Part shown: positions 6,371 through 7,266 of the stretch, in pieces
Layout of the letters: every line of letters starts with the position of its first letter
Position numbering within the stretch: position 1 is the first letter of the stretch
Assembly (NCBI GenBank): GCA_016184445.1
Contig: JACPCT010000206.1
Location: forward strand, 1 to 7,266
Direction: 5' to 3'
DNA: 7,266 bases
Source of the DNA: Candidatus Tectimicrobiota bacterium
Lineage (GTDB): Bacteria > UBA8248
Position numbers and translations under genes: made by a program
Notes under the pieces: model-generated
Databases searched by the model: none
Told to the model about the DNA's origin: nothing
The model's input: the letters and a program-made list of their open reading frames with translations, nothing else

Positions 6371-6379
6371 CGCCCCTAC
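6371..6379 (-). repeat. GTAGGGGCG motif, copy 2, over a stop codon
   Basis: The minus strand reads GTAGGGGCG, identical to the copy at 10-18, and contains the TAG stop (6376-6378) of the phosphonoacetate-hydrolase-like gene. The response-regulator stop at 177-179 is in the related GTAGGGGGCG. Confidence 0.35.
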
Positions 6380-7266
6380 GTTTCCAGCCCCTCCATCACC
6401 GCCCGAGTGGCGTCGAAATGGTGCGTGTCCTCCGAGAGCCGGAAGAAGGGCGCGTTCCAGGCCCAGAGCGGCACCGTCCCCTCGTGGAGGGAGCCGTGGC
6501 TGCGCAGCGAGACCTCGCGCTCGGCCTCCTCCATCGCCCCGAAGACCGTCTCCGCGTCCGCCAGCGCCATGATGTCCCCCACCCGCCCGGGGAGGAGGCG
6601 GAAGCGGCGGGCCGCCTCGTCGCGCGGCAGGGCCTCCTCGACCCCCGGCGCCTCCCGCAGGATGGCGAGGGCCTCCTCGCGCGCGGCGCCCTCCTTGAGG
6701 TGGATGTAGGCCGAGCCCCCCTGGTTGCCGTGGTGGACGACGTAGCGGTCCTTGATGATGGGCACCGCCTCGGCCGGGACCCCCCGGGCGCGCAGGATGA
6801 CGCCGGGGTCCAGCGCCCGGCGCTTGTCCCGCATCCCGTGGTCCGCCGTCACGAAGACCGCGCCATCGGGGTGGAGGGAGGACCAGGCGTCCACGAGCCG
6901 CCCGATCTCGGCGTCCAGCGCCTCGGTGTGGGCCTGGGCCTCGGGGGTCTCGGGACCGTACTTGTGCTGCATGTAGTCGGTCGTCGTCACGTAGAGGAGG
7001 TCCGGCCCGCGCTCCTCGACCACCGCCCGGGCCGCCCGCAGGAGCCAGAGGTTCACCTCGCCGGAATAGATATCCTCCTTCTTCCCCGCCCGCCCGAGGA
7101 GCCAGGCGGGAGGGGCCTCGGCGGCCACCCCCCGCGCGCGCAGGAGGGCGCCCGGGACGAGCGCCCGGCGCTTGTCCCGCATCCCGTGGTCCGCCGTCAC
7201 GAAGACCGCGCCGTCCTTGTGGAGGGAGCTCCAGGCGTCCACGAGCCGCCCGATCTCGGCGTCCAG
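6376..7266 (-). CDS. Phosphonoacetate-hydrolase-like alkaline phosphatase superfamily protein, 5' part outside window
   Basis: The last 296 residues of a dinuclear-zinc hydrolase; the start lies beyond 7266. Residues are numbered from the window edge. Metal-ligand motifs typical of PhnA and related phosphodiesterases are present: D97 and H101 in TTDYMQHKYGP, D142/H143 in VTADHGM, and H257 in RSHG. Further PhnA-like landmarks are the VVHHG segment (176-180), GRVGDI (227-232) and a Val-Pro pair shortly after RSHG. The N-terminal Asp and nucleophilic Thr/Ser are off-window. True phosphonoacetate hydrolase cleaves phosphonoacetate to acetate and phosphate; specificity cannot be settled here, and a nucleotide pyrophosphatase-type activity is possible. 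Residues 1-51 repeat 117-167 at 46 of 51 positions, so a second VTADHGM lies upstream, before the IYSGEVN segment where the usual family order would not place it. The gene is convergent with dnaJ and appears unrelated to the chaperone unit. Confidence 0.85.
   Translation of the reverse strand: MDAEIGRLVDAWSSLHKDGAVFVTADHGMRDKRRALVPGALLRARGVAAEAPPAWLLGRAGKKEDIYSGEVNLWLLRAARAVVEERGPDLLYVTTTDYMQHKYGPETPEAQAHTEALDAEIGRLVDAWSSLHPDGAVFVTADHGMRDKRRALDPGVILRARGVPAEAVPIIKDRYVVHHGNQGGSAYIHLKEGAAREEALAILREAPGVEEALPRDEAARRFRLLPGRVGDIMALADAETVFGAMEEAEREVSLRSHGSLHEGTVPLWAWNAPFFRLSEDTHHFDATRAVMEGLET
6767..6918 (-). repeat. Direct repeat, 3' copy (inside phosphonoacetate-hydrolase-like gene)
   Basis: This stretch matches 7115-7266 at a fixed 348-bp offset. 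Positions 6812-6864 and 6883-6918 are identical to 7160-7212 and 7231-7266. Over 6812-6918 there are 6 mismatches in 107 bp. Similarity fades to the left of about 6767. This copy holds the D142/H143 metal ligands in the normal family order, between the TTDYMQH and RSHG motifs. Confidence 0.9.
7115..7266 (-). repeat. Direct repeat, 5' copy, truncated by window edge
   Basis: This is the upstream partner of the repeat at 6767-6918. Its offset of 348 bp equals 116 codons, so both copies are read in the same frame. It encodes LDAEIGRLVDAWSSLH, VTADHGMRDKRRAL and RARGV, with five amino-acid changes from the other copy over 51 residues. It still matches perfectly at the last base of the window, so its true right end is unknown. 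Confidence 0.9.

Larger units (their letters stand above)
5981..6375. other. 395-bp convergent intergenic region, lower GC in first two thirds
   Basis: This gap lies between dnaJ and the convergent phosphonoacetate-hydrolase-like gene and holds no intact gene. Positions 5981-6180 are visibly poorer in G+C than the flanking genes. They contain a 9-bp direct repeat, GGGGAACAT, at 5982-5990 and 6053-6061, and the start of a PemK-type toxin frame at 6066. A 73-bp hairpin repeat occupies 6180-6252. GC-rich hairpins fill about 6291-6348, and a GTAGGGGCG motif lies at 6371-6379. T7 at 6166-6172 has no GC-rich stem immediately before it, so I see no clear terminator for dnaJ. The mixture suggests a site that has received foreign and repetitive DNA. 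Confidence 0.6.

Noticed and set aside
1..7266. tRNA, rRNA or CRISPR array
   Set aside because: No cloverleaf-like sequence, rRNA signature or regularly spaced repeats were seen. The only long direct repeat is the pair inside the hydrolase-like gene.

Overview
The window is very GC-rich (about 70% by eye, with strong G/C bias at third codon positions). Intergenic stretches carry short palindromic repeats of a kind common in uncultivated GC-rich bacterial lineages. HrcA, a zinc-finger DnaJ and an NtrC-type sigma-54 activator establish a bacterium. I cannot place the phylum; Rokubacteria, Methylomirabilota, Tectomicrobia and deltaproteobacterial relatives are compatible, and this is a weak inference.

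Layout. Positions 1-176 are noncoding and GC-rich, with a nested hairpin and a weak terminator for the operon to the right. Positions 177-3730 (minus strand) form a two-gene operon: a membrane-bound PAS histidine kinase, then an NtrC-family response regulator, joined by an ATGA start/stop overlap. A 60-bp divergent intergenic region (3731-3790) separates this operon from hrcA (3791-4849, plus strand). hrcA is followed by a type I dnaJ (4907-5980) in the same reading frame, with no grpE or dnaK between them. Positions 5981-6375 are a gap of visibly lower GC in its first two thirds. It holds the N-terminal remnant of a PemK/YifN-type toxin gene that runs into a 73-bp hairpin repeat, then further GC-rich hairpins. 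The last gene (6376-7266, minus strand) is cut by the window edge. It encodes the C-terminal part of an alkaline-phosphatase-superfamily enzyme resembling phosphonoacetate hydrolase.

How the parts work together. The kinase and regulator are a cognate pair that should switch on a sigma-54 promoter elsewhere, since no complete -24/-12 promoter was found here. HrcA is a heat-shock repressor and DnaJ a co-chaperone, so the plus-strand pair is a protein-quality-control unit. The phosphonate-hydrolase-like gene is convergent with it and appears unrelated.

Most unusual observations. (i) A stretch of the phosphonoacetate-hydrolase-like gene is duplicated in frame at a 348-bp offset, so the same metal-ligand motif occurs twice in one reading frame. 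(ii) There is a toxin remnant abutting a mobile-looking hairpin element. (iii) The kinase has Ser where an acidic residue normally follows the phospho-accepting His. (iv) The hrcA-dnaJ pair is in one frame, interrupted by a single TGA. I found no clear previously undescribed system.
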